NCBI GenBank assembly: GCA_002839375.1 | Contig: PGXY01000001.1 | Coordinates: 124,001 to 188,000, forward strand | Origin: Spirochaetae bacterium HGW-Spirochaetae-1 | GTDB taxonomy: Bacteria > Spirochaetota > UBA4802 > UBA5550 | Length of the DNA stretch: 64,000 nt | Direction: 5' to 3' | Shown: positions 16,717-25,091 of the stretch, in pieces | Position numbering within the stretch: position 1 is the first letter of the stretch | Layout: each line of letters opens with the position of its first letter | Translations under genes and position numbers: made by a program | Notes under the pieces: generated by a model | Database searches by the model: none | The model's input: the letters and a program-made list of their open reading frames with translations, nothing else | Told to the model about the DNA's origin: nothing

Positions 16717-18501
16717 ATGGAGACATCTTCAACGGAAACAATGGAGTATAAATTCGATATTTCTCTTGTCCGTTCCATCAATAAATCCATAACTTCGCAT
16801 ATGCCTCTTCCCACTCTTCTGGAAAGCATTCTGGAGGTGGCGAAAACTCTCATTGGTGCTGAATCCTCGTCCCTTCTTCTTACCGACAGGCAAAGCGGGG
16901 ATCTTATCTTTAACATTGTCATTGGAGATAAGGGGGAGATAATCAAAGGACGGCGGGTTCCCCGGGGAAAGGGCATTGCGGGAATGGTTGCTGAAACGGG
17001 CAAGCCGCTCCTGGTCAATAATGCCCAGGATGATCCCCGCCTGTTCAAGGAAATAGACGACAAGTCCGGTTTCTTGACAAGAAACATTATAACTGTTCCC
17101 ATGATCGTCATGGATGAGCTGGTAGGTGTCCTTAATGTGGTCAATTCCAAGGGCAAGGACCGTTATGATTCCGTTGACCTGGAAAAGGCTCAGTATATCG
17201 CCGAACAGGCGGCTATCGCCATCACCAACAGGATGCTCTATGACGACCTGGAAAAAAGGATTGCTGAACTTTCTGCGCTCTATGATGTGGCCAATGCCAT
17301 TTCCCTCACCGGCCATAATGAAGATGTTCTTCAGAATATTTTGTCTTCGCTTTCGGCGTCCATGAATGTCGAACGGGCATCCATCGCCATATACAACCGG
17401 GAGAAAAAAAAGCTTATTCTGGAGGCGATGTGCGGATTTGAAAAAAGGGGAGATGCGAGGATCGAGGTGGATATCGACTCAACCATATGCGGGAAGGTTT
17501 TCAAAAGCGGCGATCCGCTTATAGTCTCCAGCGCCGATGGCGAGCTTCCCCTGCATTTGCGAAGGTACCGGAAAAATTATCATACTGATTCTTTCATATC
17601 AGCTCCCATCATCTACAAGAATGAAACGATTGGCGTTTTAAACCTGGCGGACAAGAAAAACGGCGGCATTTTTGATTCCTTTGATCTCCGTGTTCTTACC
17701 ACCGTGGGAACGCAGATCGCCGAGGCATACCAGAACGCTCTCAACTTTAAAAACAGGGAGGAGCAGCGACGCCTGGCCCAGGAGATAGAGATTGCATCCA
17801 GGATACAGCGGGGAATACTACCCAGAATCCCCGCAGTATTTCATGACCACAGGCTGGCCGCCTACATACAGCCTGCCCGGGAGATCGGCGGCGACTTCTA
17901 TGACTTTTTCCAGATTGACGAAAGGAAATACGGCATTCTCATCGCTGATATTTCAGGAAAGGGTATTCCGGCAGCGTTGTTTATGGGATCGGTGCGCAAT
18001 ATTATCAATGCTGAAAAAGAGACCGATCCCCGGCCGTCGCACCTGCTTAGAAACTGCAACAGGCATGTGTATAATGATTCTGAATCAGGCATGTTCGTCA
18101 CGCTGTTTTATGCCACCGTGGACATGGATACGCGGATCATTACCTACAGCTCCGCAGGACATAACAATCAGCTCCTGGTACGGAAAAACAGGTGTGAAGA
18201 GGTCATTCTCAACACCCGGGGAAAGCCCCTGGGTGTGCTTGATGACCAGGAATTTCAGGAATGCACGGTGCAATATGAACCGGGCGACATTCTGCTTTTG
18301 TACACCGACGGTGTTCTGGAAAACCTGGGCGGCAGTGATCTGGATGCGGATCTAGGCGAAAGGGAACTTTCCAGGGTTGTGTCGGGATTTGCCGACACCG
18401 ACCCCGGTGAACTGATTAATCATCTGAAACTGGTAATGAGCCGAAACCGCATTGCAACGGATATGAAAGATGATATTACTATTGTAGCTGTAAGTCTTTA
18501 A
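16717..18501 (+). CDS. GAF-GAF-SpoIIE (PPM-type) serine phosphatase
   Basis: A 594-aa cytoplasmic signalling protein. Two GAF domains (about 25-180 and 195-355) likely bind small ligands or mediate dimerisation. A helical linker (EEQRRLAQEIEIASRIQRGILP) joins them to a SpoIIE/RsbU-type phosphatase (about 385-594). The metal-binding acidic residues are visible in REIGGDFYDFF, LIADISGKGIPAALFM, LYTDGVLE and DMKDDITIVAV. Such proteins dephosphorylate STAS-domain anti-anti-sigma factors in partner-switching pathways. A STAS protein gene lies far away in this window (53185); a link is speculation. The gene shares a transcript with the GlpX-like gene, whose ligand-binding state could be an input. 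Confidence 0.93.
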   Translation: METSSTETMEYKFDISLVRSINKSITSHMPLPTLLESILEVAKTLIGAESSSLLLTDRQSGDLIFNIVIGDKGEIIKGRRVPRGKGIAGMVAETGKPLLVNNAQDDPRLFKEIDDKSGFLTRNIITVPMIVMDELVGVLNVVNSKGKDRYDSVDLEKAQYIAEQAAIAITNRMLYDDLEKRIAELSALYDVANAISLTGHNEDVLQNILSSLSASMNVERASIAIYNREKKKLILEAMCGFEKRGDARIEVDIDSTICGKVFKSGDPLIVSSADGELPLHLRRYRKNYHTDSFISAPIIYKNETIGVLNLADKKNGGIFDSFDLRVLTTVGTQIAEAYQNALNFKNREEQRRLAQEIEIASRIQRGILPRIPAVFHDHRLAAYIQPAREIGGDFYDFFQIDERKYGILIADISGKGIPAALFMGSVRNIINAEKETDPRPSHLLRNCNRHVYNDSESGMFVTLFYATVDMDTRIITYSSAGHNNQLLVRKNRCEEVILNTRGKPLGVLDDQEFQECTVQYEPGDILLLYTDGVLENLGGSDLDADLGERELSRVVSGFADTDPGELINHLKLVMSRNRIATDMKDDITIVAVSL

Positions 18502-18546
18502 AATCGGAGCGGACATATCATCCTGTTGTGATCAACTGGTGAACAT

Positions 18547-19542
18547 GTGAAAAAAGCAAATTATGTTTTTCTTGCGGCGGGTCTTTTTATCCTTCTTCTG
18601 CTCTTTAAGTCCTTTGGTATTGCGGCGACGATAAATCACATCAAGGCTATGGGGTGGCGCTTCGCCCTTGTTGCAGGTATCCACATTGTCAATAATAGCT
18701 TTCTTGCCCTGGCATGGGGGCTGTTTATTCCTGTGCCTAAAAATGCCGCTTTCATTATAAAGCTTTTCCTGGCCCGGGTGGCAGGAGATGCGTCGTCGTC
18801 GATCAATAGTCTGGGAGCCGTCGCCGGGGAACCTTTAAAAGCGATGTATCTTCAGGACAGCGTGCCCCTGCAGACCGGTCTTGCCGCGGTGGTGCTTGAC
18901 CGAACGATCCATTCCTTTGCTGCGATTCTGATCTTTCTTACCGGCATTATGGCGGGATTTTTCTTGCTGAATCTTCCGCTGTCCGTTTCTGTGATCAGCC
19001 TGGCAGCCATGCTTTTCGTTATGGCTCTCATGTTTTATGTTCTCCACAAAGAGAAAGATGGTTTTATCGAATTTATTCTCTCAATGATCCCGGCAGGAAT
19101 GATCCGGCGATTTATGAATGAGGGACGTTGGGAAAAAGTGAAGACCCTTGACAAGGAAATCAGCGGCCTCCTGAGTCGGGAAAACAGGAATAAATTTTAT
19201 ATTGCGCTATCGATTCACTATACATCGGTGCTGTCTATCCTGACTCTGGAGATTTACATTATTGTTCATTTCATAGAATCGGTGGCTGCCTTTTCCATCC
19301 TGCATGCCATGTTTGTATATATCTTAGGATTTATCGTTACCAGCACAATGTTTTTCATGCCTGCTAATCTGGGAACCAGCGAGGGTTCCTATTCACTGGC
19401 CCTTTTGTTGCTCGGCTTTGACCCGGCACTGGGCCTTACTGTGGGTATGATAAGAAGACTCAGGACCTTTGTCTGGGCTGGTATAGGGATCGTGATCCTC
19501 TTTTATGCCGGTCTGACCGGAAAGAACAGCAAGAGAGTCTGA
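18547..19542 (+). CDS. Flippase-like integral membrane protein (UPF0104/MprF transmembrane domain family)
   Basis: A 331-aa polytopic protein with about eight hydrophobic helices. Family marks include the polar segment ARVAGDASSSINSLGAVAGEP, the VVLDRTIHS helix, and the C-terminal NLGTSEGSYSLALLLLGFDP. These match the lysylphosphatidylglycerol-synthase transmembrane domain family (YbhN-like), whose members are proposed to move lipids or glycolipids. The start is a GTG: the overlapping ATG two bases earlier is followed at once by a stop. It lies 45 bases after the phosphatase gene in the same direction, so all three genes from 15734 may form one operon. Confidence 0.85.
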   Translation: MKKANYVFLAAGLFILLLLFKSFGIAATINHIKAMGWRFALVAGIHIVNNSFLALAWGLFIPVPKNAAFIIKLFLARVAGDASSSINSLGAVAGEPLKAMYLQDSVPLQTGLAAVVLDRTIHSFAAILIFLTGIMAGFFLLNLPLSVSVISLAAMLFVMALMFYVLHKEKDGFIEFILSMIPAGMIRRFMNEGRWEKVKTLDKEISGLLSRENRNKFYIALSIHYTSVLSILTLEIYIIVHFIESVAAFSILHAMFVYILGFIVTSTMFFMPANLGTSEGSYSLALLLLGFDPALGLTVGMIRRLRTFVWAGIGIVILFYAGLTGKNSKRV

Positions 19543-19700
19543 CATTTTATTGCGGAAAATACAACCGCGTGATGGTGATGCTCCATGTTGTATGCTCGGT
19601 AAATTCATGAAGATGGATAGCCTTTATACCGACAAATAGAGGGGACCCCCATTTCTATTGTTAAATGGGAAGTGGATTGTTCCTAATAAATATACAGGGT

Positions 19701-20261
19701 ATGGCCATGGAAAAAAAGTCGAGGATGAGGACATTTCTGTTCTTTTTTATGATGACGGCAATTCTTTTCACCGGCGGTCCCATGTGCAAAAAGGATATGG
19801 AAACCACCGAACCAACAGAGATGAAAGAAGAAAAGAACGGGTCGGTGATAAAGGGCAGGGAAGAAGACAGGCATATTGAAGGTAAAACAACAAAAGAGAC
19901 CATAAAAGAGAATAAAGAAACTGGTGTCATTGAATATAAATTTTATGTGGGAAGTTACCGGTTGAAGATGTCGGGTTTTACCGGTGTCTTGAACATTACA
20001 TTTACAGAAGGCGCCTACCAGGGGACCATTTACTTTGAAAACTGGGGCAATAAAACCCCGCAGCCTTTAAAGAACCTGAAGATACGTGAAAAAAAGATAT
20101 ATTTCATCCGCAGCATTACAACGGAAGAGGAGAAAATAAAATTCGGCAGCAGCCGTTATTTTCAGCAGACCTATTATGGACTGTTTTCCGATGATGGTAT
20201 GATGATTCGCGGTTATTATAACGATTCCGGCGCTGAGAATAAATGGGAAGCACGTCGTTAA
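19701..20261 (+). CDS. Probable lipoprotein, unknown function
   Basis: I do not recognise a family. The protein has a hydrophobic N-terminal segment ending in GGPMCKK, which could be a relaxed lipobox of the spirochaete kind but does not match the strict L-x-[GA]-C rule. A low-complexity linker rich in Thr, Glu and Lys follows. The folded C-terminal domain of about 110 residues is rich in Tyr, Phe and Gly (beta-strand-like, with YQGTIYFENWG and YFQQTYYGLFSDDGMMIRGYY), recalling small lipocalin- or DUF-type beta sandwiches. I chose the ATG at 19701 (186 aa), since an earlier in-frame start at 19665 puts a poor extension before the signal. It is alone in its orientation between the flippase-like gene and the flavoprotein. 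Confidence 0.65.
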   Translation: MAMEKKSRMRTFLFFFMMTAILFTGGPMCKKDMETTEPTEMKEEKNGSVIKGREEDRHIEGKTTKETIKENKETGVIEYKFYVGSYRLKMSGFTGVLNITFTEGAYQGTIYFENWGNKTPQPLKNLKIREKKIYFIRSITTEEEKIKFGSSRYFQQTYYGLFSDDGMMIRGYYNDSGAENKWEARR

Positions 20262-20298
20262 GGTAAAACAGGATTAAATAAATACAGACGGTTTTTGG

Positions 20299-21513
20299 AT
20301 GAAAAGAATTGCTATCATAGGTGCAGGTGCATCAGGTCTTACTGCAGCCTGTTATGCGTCAGGGGACGGCAGGCATGTGCTTCTTTTTGAAAAGCAGAAA
20401 AAAATCGGCAGAAAACTTTTGGTAACGGGAAACGGCAGGTGCAATATATCAAACAGAAATATTATCGCCGGACATTATCATGGCCATAACTCCCGTTTTG
20501 TTGATGCCGTCTTTTCCCGTTTTTCACTCCAGGATACGATCACCTTTTTTGAGGAACTGGGCGTTCCTTTTATCGAGGAGGATGAGGGGAGACTGTATCC
20601 CGCATCGCTCCAGGCATCAACTATCACAAAAGTTTTTCAGTACGAATTGAAAAAACGAAATGTCGATCTGCAGCTTCACCGCAGGATAGAAAGGATAGAA
20701 TACGAGGAGACAGGCTTCACCCTGTATACTGCAGGAGCCGAGGAACACCGCGTTGATTCGGTTATATTGGCGGCGGGGAGCTGCGCCTTCCCACCTGCGG
20801 GCGCTTCCAATATTGGTTATGACCTGGCCCGCTCTCTGGGGCACCGGGTTTATGAGCCATGGCCGGTCATACTCCCCGTCACGATTCCCCTTAAATCACT
20901 GCATCAGCTCCAGGGAATTAAATGGGATGCAGCCATTCGTGTCGAGGTTAACGGGAAGGAGCAGGAGAGAAGTGTGGGTGAACTGCTTTTTACCGCTTAT
21001 GGAATATCCGGACCGGTTTCGCTCAACGTGTCTAGATCGGTAAATGCCGCAGTCATTGCCGGTAAAAGCCCGGTTGTAATCATCGATCTGTACCCTTCCA
21101 TGTCGGGCGATGACCTGGCCCGGCGGCTGGACAGGCTCTGGTCCGATGGCGGGAAAAAGACTGGGTTCAGTCTTCTGGGTATCATGAAAGAGCGGATGCC
21201 AGAAGTGCTTTGCGGAATTGCCGGCGTTGATCCGGAAAAACGCGTTGCATCCCTTACACCCGCGGATAAAGAAAAGATTGCCGGTACCATGAAAAACCTG
21301 ATCCTTGAGCCGGGAAAGCCCCGCGGATTCCAGGAAGCCGTTGCTGCCGCAGGCGGTGTTGATGTCGATGAAATAGACCCGGCCACCATGGAATCGAAAC
21401 TTGTCAGGAACCTGTACATTACCGGCGAACTTCTCGACGTAGACGGAGACAGCGGCGGATACAATCTGCAGTTTGCCTGGAGCACCGGTGCTATAGCCGG
21501 CATGGCTCAATAA
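20299..21513 (+). CDS. BaiN/HI0933-family FAD-dependent oxidoreductase
   Basis: A 404-aa flavoprotein with an N-terminal dinucleotide-binding motif (IIGAGASGLTAAC) and the family signature GRKLLVTGNGRCNISN near residue 45. The C-terminal region has GGVDVDEIDPATMESK, ITGELLDVDGDSGGYNLQFAWSTG and a second FAD contact. Members of this family (YhiN, HI0933, BaiN) are annotated as NAD(P)/FAD-dependent oxidoreductases, and their natural substrates are mostly unknown; BaiN acts on bile-acid intermediates in gut clostridia. It should be cytoplasmic. fdhD follows after about 50 bases in the same direction, so they may be co-transcribed. Confidence 0.92.
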   Translation: MKRIAIIGAGASGLTAACYASGDGRHVLLFEKQKKIGRKLLVTGNGRCNISNRNIIAGHYHGHNSRFVDAVFSRFSLQDTITFFEELGVPFIEEDEGRLYPASLQASTITKVFQYELKKRNVDLQLHRRIERIEYEETGFTLYTAGAEEHRVDSVILAAGSCAFPPAGASNIGYDLARSLGHRVYEPWPVILPVTIPLKSLHQLQGIKWDAAIRVEVNGKEQERSVGELLFTAYGISGPVSLNVSRSVNAAVIAGKSPVVIIDLYPSMSGDDLARRLDRLWSDGGKKTGFSLLGIMKERMPEVLCGIAGVDPEKRVASLTPADKEKIAGTMKNLILEPGKPRGFQEAVAAAGGVDVDEIDPATMESKLVRNLYITGELLDVDGDSGGYNLQFAWSTGAIAGMAQ

Positions 21514-21565
21514 TTCACGCAGAGGTGCATTCCCGTGCCGGTGGATGCAGATCAGGAGGAAAGCC

Positions 21566-22345
21566 ATGGCCCTGCCAATTCATCAGTTTATTGATATTCA
21601 TGAATATACAGGATCAGACATTGTACCGGTCTCCGTGCCCGTAAGTGCCGAGTATGCCTTCACCTTTATGCTCAATGGCAGTCCATACATGACCTTTGCG
21701 TCATCGGGAAGTGGGCTTGAATCCTATGCCCTGGGGCATCTTATAAGCGAGGGGATTGTCACGGGGAAGCAGGATATTAAAAGCATAACCGTGAATGAGG
21801 AGGAGAGGATTATCAATATCGTCCCTCATAATGACAGGAATGTTTCACGAAAATTGTCGGAACTGGTGAACGTAACGGCAGCGGGCGGGAAAAGCAGGCG
21901 GGAGCTTCCTCCGCGCGAGCGTGAACGCAGGGAACTGCCCGTGATTGACGCCCGAATCATATGCCGGTGTGCCGGGGATTTCCTCGCGTATTCCAATGAG
22001 CACGACCTGACCCATGGTGTGCACAGCGCAGCCCTTTTCGGCCTGACAGGGGATAGAAAGGCATTTTTTGACGATATAGGGAGACACAACGCCGTGGATA
22101 AAATTATCGGCTTTGCCGCCGCCGGTGAAATGTCCTGGAATGAGAATATGCTTTTCACCACGGGCCGAATATCCTCGGAGATCACCTTCAAGATCATCAA
22201 TTCCGATGCGTCGGTGCTGGTTTCACGGGCATCACCCACCAGCTTTGCCGTGGAGCTTGCCAGGATGTACAACCTGCTTGTCATCGCAAGGGCACGCGGC
22301 GCCGGTTTCTGGATCATAAACGGCCGTGACCGGGTGACGTTTTAA
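21566..22345 (+). CDS. fdhD: FdhD-family sulfur carrier/formate dehydrogenase accessory protein
   Basis: FdhD passes sulfur from IscS to the molybdenum cofactor of formate dehydrogenase. This protein has family marks such as LESYALGHLISEGIV, THGVHSAALF, DIGRHNAVDKIIGFA, MLFTTGRISSEITFKI, SRASPTSFAVELAR and RARGAGFWIINGRDRVTF. The segment that usually carries a CxxC (CGVCG) reads VTAAGGKSRRELP and contains no cysteine. That loss raises doubt about classical sulfur transfer, although some homologues lack the motif. AGGAGGA (21554-21560) fixes the ATG at 21566 (259 aa). No formate dehydrogenase gene is in this window. Its last four bases overlap the convergent DUF493 gene. Confidence 0.85.
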   Translation: MALPIHQFIDIHEYTGSDIVPVSVPVSAEYAFTFMLNGSPYMTFASSGSGLESYALGHLISEGIVTGKQDIKSITVNEEERIINIVPHNDRNVSRKLSELVNVTAAGGKSRRELPPRERERRELPVIDARIICRCAGDFLAYSNEHDLTHGVHSAALFGLTGDRKAFFDDIGRHNAVDKIIGFAAAGEMSWNENMLFTTGRISSEITFKIINSDASVLVSRASPTSFAVELARMYNLLVIARARGAGFWIINGRDRVTF

Positions 22346-22605
22346 AACAGGGTCATGAAGCCTTCCAGTGAAGAAATCTTCCCGCATAATGATTGGAGCT
22401 CCTCTTCCGAGGAGAAGCAGGCCGTTATAGTGAATGATATGAATTTGCCGTTCCTGCTTTCCCTGCTTTCGATATTTCCCCCGATATCACTTTCCGAAAG
22501 GATGCTTTTGATGCTTTCCAGTGTGTGAAAACGGTTCCTGAATATTGATTTGAATGACATTTCAGCGGGATATTCAATGCCGCTGATTTCGTTTTCCCGT
22601 GTCAT
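22342..22605 (-). CDS. DUF493 (YbeD-like) family protein
   Basis: An 87-aa ferredoxin-like-fold protein with the family pattern YPAEMSFKSIFRN, then HTLESIKSIL, and the C-terminal KFISFTITACFSSEEELQSLC...MTLF. E. coli YbeD lies next to the lipoate genes, but no lipoate gene is seen here, so the role is unknown. It lies 7 bases after the transaldolase-type gene on the same strand. Its stop overlaps the stop of fdhD by 4 bases (convergent). It may be part of a two-gene unit with the aldolase. Confidence 0.8.
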   Translation of the reverse strand: MTRENEISGIEYPAEMSFKSIFRNRFHTLESIKSILSESDIGGNIESRESRNGKFISFTITACFSSEEELQSLCGKISSLEGFMTLF

Positions 22606-22612
22606 GTCCGGT

Positions 22613-23257
22613 TCACTTGCCTATTTTTTTATAGTCCTCAAGAAATTGGGCAAGGCCCCGGTCCGTGAGAGGATGCTGGATGAGCTTCTGGAAAACGGAA
22701 AATGGTATGGTGGCGATATGGGCTCCGGCAAGGGCTGCGTATTTTATATGCAGTGAGTTGCGCACGGAGGCGACTATCACCTCGGTCTCGTAACCGTAGT
22801 TGTCATAGATGGCCGTTATTTCCTCAACCACTTCCATGCCGTCGGCGTTAATATCGTCAAGACGGCCGACAAATGGAGAAATGTAGGTGGCACCGGCCTT
22901 GGCTGCCATAAGGGCCTGGACGGCGTTGAAACAGAGAGTCACATTGGTTTTGATACCCTCCGATGAAAGGGTTTTTACCGCCCGGAGCCCCTCCTCTATA
23001 AGGGGAATTTTGATGTTGATATTTCCCCCCAGTTTTATCAGCTCATGGGCCTCTTTCAGCATGCCTTTATAATCAGTGGATATGACCTCGGCTGAAACGG
23101 GACCATCCACCTCCCTGGCAACTTCCGTCAGCACTTCGATATAGGGTCTCCCGATTTTACTCACCAGAGACGGGTTAGTGGTGACGCCATCCAGTATGCC
23201 CAGTTCACGGGCCTTGCGGATCTCATTCACATCGGCCGTATCGATAAAAAATTTCAT
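22613..23257 (-). CDS. Transaldolase / fructose-6-phosphate aldolase (TalC/Fsa type)
   Basis: A 214-aa class I aldolase of the short transaldolase family. The start [25 protein letters not shown], and the Schiff-base lysine segment [13 protein letters not shown] are characteristic. [22 protein letters not shown] and the C-terminal [11 protein letters not shown] also match. It either exchanges dihydroxyacetone units between sugar phosphates (pentose phosphate pathway) or cleaves fructose 6-phosphate; the short family cannot be split by these motifs alone. It is cytoplasmic and probably shares a transcript with the DUF493 gene. Confidence 0.9.
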   Translation of the reverse strand: MKFFIDTADVNEIRKARELGILDGVTTNPSLVSKIGRPYIEVLTEVAREVDGPVSAEVISTDYKGMLKEAHELIKLGGNINIKIPLIEEGLRAVKTLSSEGIKTNVTLCFNAVQALMAAKAGATYISPFVGRLDDINADGMEVVEEITAIYDNYGYETEVIVASVRNSLHIKYAALAGAHIATIPFSVFQKLIQHPLTDRGLAQFLEDYKKIGK

Positions 23258-23400
23258 AGGATTCCCCTGTTTTTATTTTTTGACTCAGCGGAAGAAATAA
23301 TCCGCATTATACCCCATACATCAGTGAAAAAATGGGGAAATAATGCAATTATTTTTTCCCGTGGAAAGCAGTACCTGATAAAAATATGATGGATTGTCAA

Positions 23401-24780
23401 TTATTTACAGTATTGTTTTATAAAAAGACCGGCGTCATCGGCCTTCAGTGGTTTGCCGAAATAGTAGCCCTGTCCATAGTCGCAGCCAAATTCCTTGATC
23501 AGCCTGTAGTGATCGTCGCTTTCAATGCCTTCCGCCACGACCTGCTTGTTCATGTTTTTGGCAAGATCAATTACAGATTTTACAAGCTGAAAGCTCTGCT
23601 CATCAATATGCATCCACTCGACAAAAGACTTATCGATTTTTAAAATGTCCACGGGAAAATGAAGAAGATAGGTCAGTGAAGAGTAGCCTGTTCCAAAATC
23701 ATCGAGATACAGAGGAAAGTTCAGTGATTTGAGTGTGAGCAGGGTGAGATTGGCCATCTTCATATTTTCCATAAAGGCGCTTTCAGTAATTTCCAACCCG
23801 ATATTTGGAGTCTGTACTTTATATTTTAGCGCCGTATCAAGGATATTGTCGCTTAACCCGGCGTGAAGAAACTGTCGTGCCGAGAGGTTTATATTGACGC
23901 GTAATTGCTGATCGATACTGAAACCCTCATGCCATTGATGCAGCTGTTTCATGGCCTCTTCTATTATCCAGGACCCCAGGGGAATGATGATTTCCGATTT
24001 TTCGGCAATGGGAATAAAGGAGTCGGGGGGGATGGTACCTCTTTCCGGGTGTGCCCAGCGGATGAGCGATTCAAACCCGGCAAGACAATCGCTTTCCAGG
24101 GAAATGACCGGTTGATAGTAGAGCCTGAATTCATTTTGTTCCAGGGCACGGTACATCTCTTTTTCCAGGCTTAACTCTTCCTGGTTGGCGATTTCCTGGT
24201 CTTCCATGATGGGCTCTTCGCAGATATTCTGAACGGCAATCGATTTGTTTTTCAAAATGTTTATCAGCATCCGGTTCTGGTCCAGGGAATTTTCCATGGT
24301 GGATATGAGTGATGCCAGTACATGGTTTCCCGGGAGTGAAATTTCGTAATTGTTGCCACGGTAGGCGAAACTTACGGTGAACTTTTCTTGAAGGGATGTC
24401 CCCCTGTCGGAGGTTCCTAATTCCGTAATGCGGTTCAGAAGAAAGTTTTTGCCGCAGGGGGTATGAATGTAGTAGATAATTCCGGCTTCAAGACCTTTTA
24501 AATAGTGTTCGGGATCAGAGAGAGAACCGAATATGAGAGACCTGGCCTTTTGTCCCGGGGAAAAGGCTTTGATATCTTGCCAGAATTTGTCTTTTTCCAG
24601 GAATCCTTTTCTGACGCTGAGTATAATAAGATCACTTTCAAGAGAATCGCGTATTCTCTCCAGGTCCCGTGATTCTACCATGGAAATAGTATGGCCTGCA
24701 TCGGAAAGAATTTTTGCCACGAGGCCCGCGTTTCCCGATTCGAATTCAATAATGGTAATGGTCAGTTTTGGTATATCCAT
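23401..24780 (-). CDS. EAL-domain c-di-GMP phosphodiesterase with degenerate receiver domain
   Basis: The C-terminal about 250 residues of this 459-aa protein are an EAL domain that would hydrolyse cyclic di-GMP. The motif reads ESL instead of EAL, but its Glu is kept, as are NINLSARQF, LEITESAF, LDDFGTGYSS, LKIDKSFVEW and VAEGIES, so it is probably active. The N-terminal about 130 residues look like a CheY receiver, but the phospho-acceptor position in DLIILSV is Ser, not Asp. It may sense by protein contact rather than phosphorylation. The middle is a linker of unknown role. The divergent hybrid histidine kinase may be a regulatory neighbour. A promoter is predicted at 24865-24892. Confidence 0.9.
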   Translation of the reverse strand: MDIPKLTITIIEFESGNAGLVAKILSDAGHTISMVESRDLERIRDSLESDLIILSVRKGFLEKDKFWQDIKAFSPGQKARSLIFGSLSDPEHYLKGLEAGIIYYIHTPCGKNFLLNRITELGTSDRGTSLQEKFTVSFAYRGNNYEISLPGNHVLASLISTMENSLDQNRMLINILKNKSIAVQNICEEPIMEDQEIANQEELSLEKEMYRALEQNEFRLYYQPVISLESDCLAGFESLIRWAHPERGTIPPDSFIPIAEKSEIIIPLGSWIIEEAMKQLHQWHEGFSIDQQLRVNINLSARQFLHAGLSDNILDTALKYKVQTPNIGLEITESAFMENMKMANLTLLTLKSLNFPLYLDDFGTGYSSLTYLLHFPVDILKIDKSFVEWMHIDEQSFQLVKSVIDLAKNMNKQVVAEGIESDDHYRLIKEFGCDYGQGYYFGKPLKADDAGLFIKQYCK

Positions 24781-24864
24781 TCTACGCCTCTCCGGTACTG
24801 CCTGATTTGCTTCGGGAAAGGGCTTTAACTTTTATTCTTTACACAGGCATTTCCGACTTTCATG

Positions 24865-24892
24865 AGTTTATCAGAGAAATGGATATAGTCAA
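24865..24892 (-). promoter_or_regulatory. Probable promoter for the EAL gene
   Basis: On the minus strand, TTGACT (24892-24887) and TAAACT (24870-24865) are separated by 16 bases. The start codon at 24780 is about 85 bases beyond. The -10 match is moderate. Confidence 0.45.
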
Positions 24893-25028
24893 GATAAAAG
24901 ATATACAGGGAATATGAAAAATGATATAGTTTTTTCACGCCATTTTTTCCAGCCAGTGGATTTATCAGAACGATTGATATTGTGCCGAGTTGTGGCAAAT
25001 ACCGGTTTTTAAGGAGCCTATAAAGGAA

Positions 25029-25058
25029 TTGACATGGAGAAAAGAGTCCTGATACATT
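25029..25058 (+). promoter_or_regulatory. Probable promoter for the histidine kinase-fumarase operon
   Basis: TTGACA (25029-25034) and TACATT (25053-25058) are 18 bases apart. Transcription would begin near 25065, shortly before the ATG at 25092. Together with the minus-strand promoter at 24865-24892 this accounts for the 311-base divergent intergenic stretch; I see nothing else in it. Confidence 0.5.
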
Positions 25059-25091
25059 ATTATTAAAAGAGGTGCCCGTTGAGAAGGGCTT

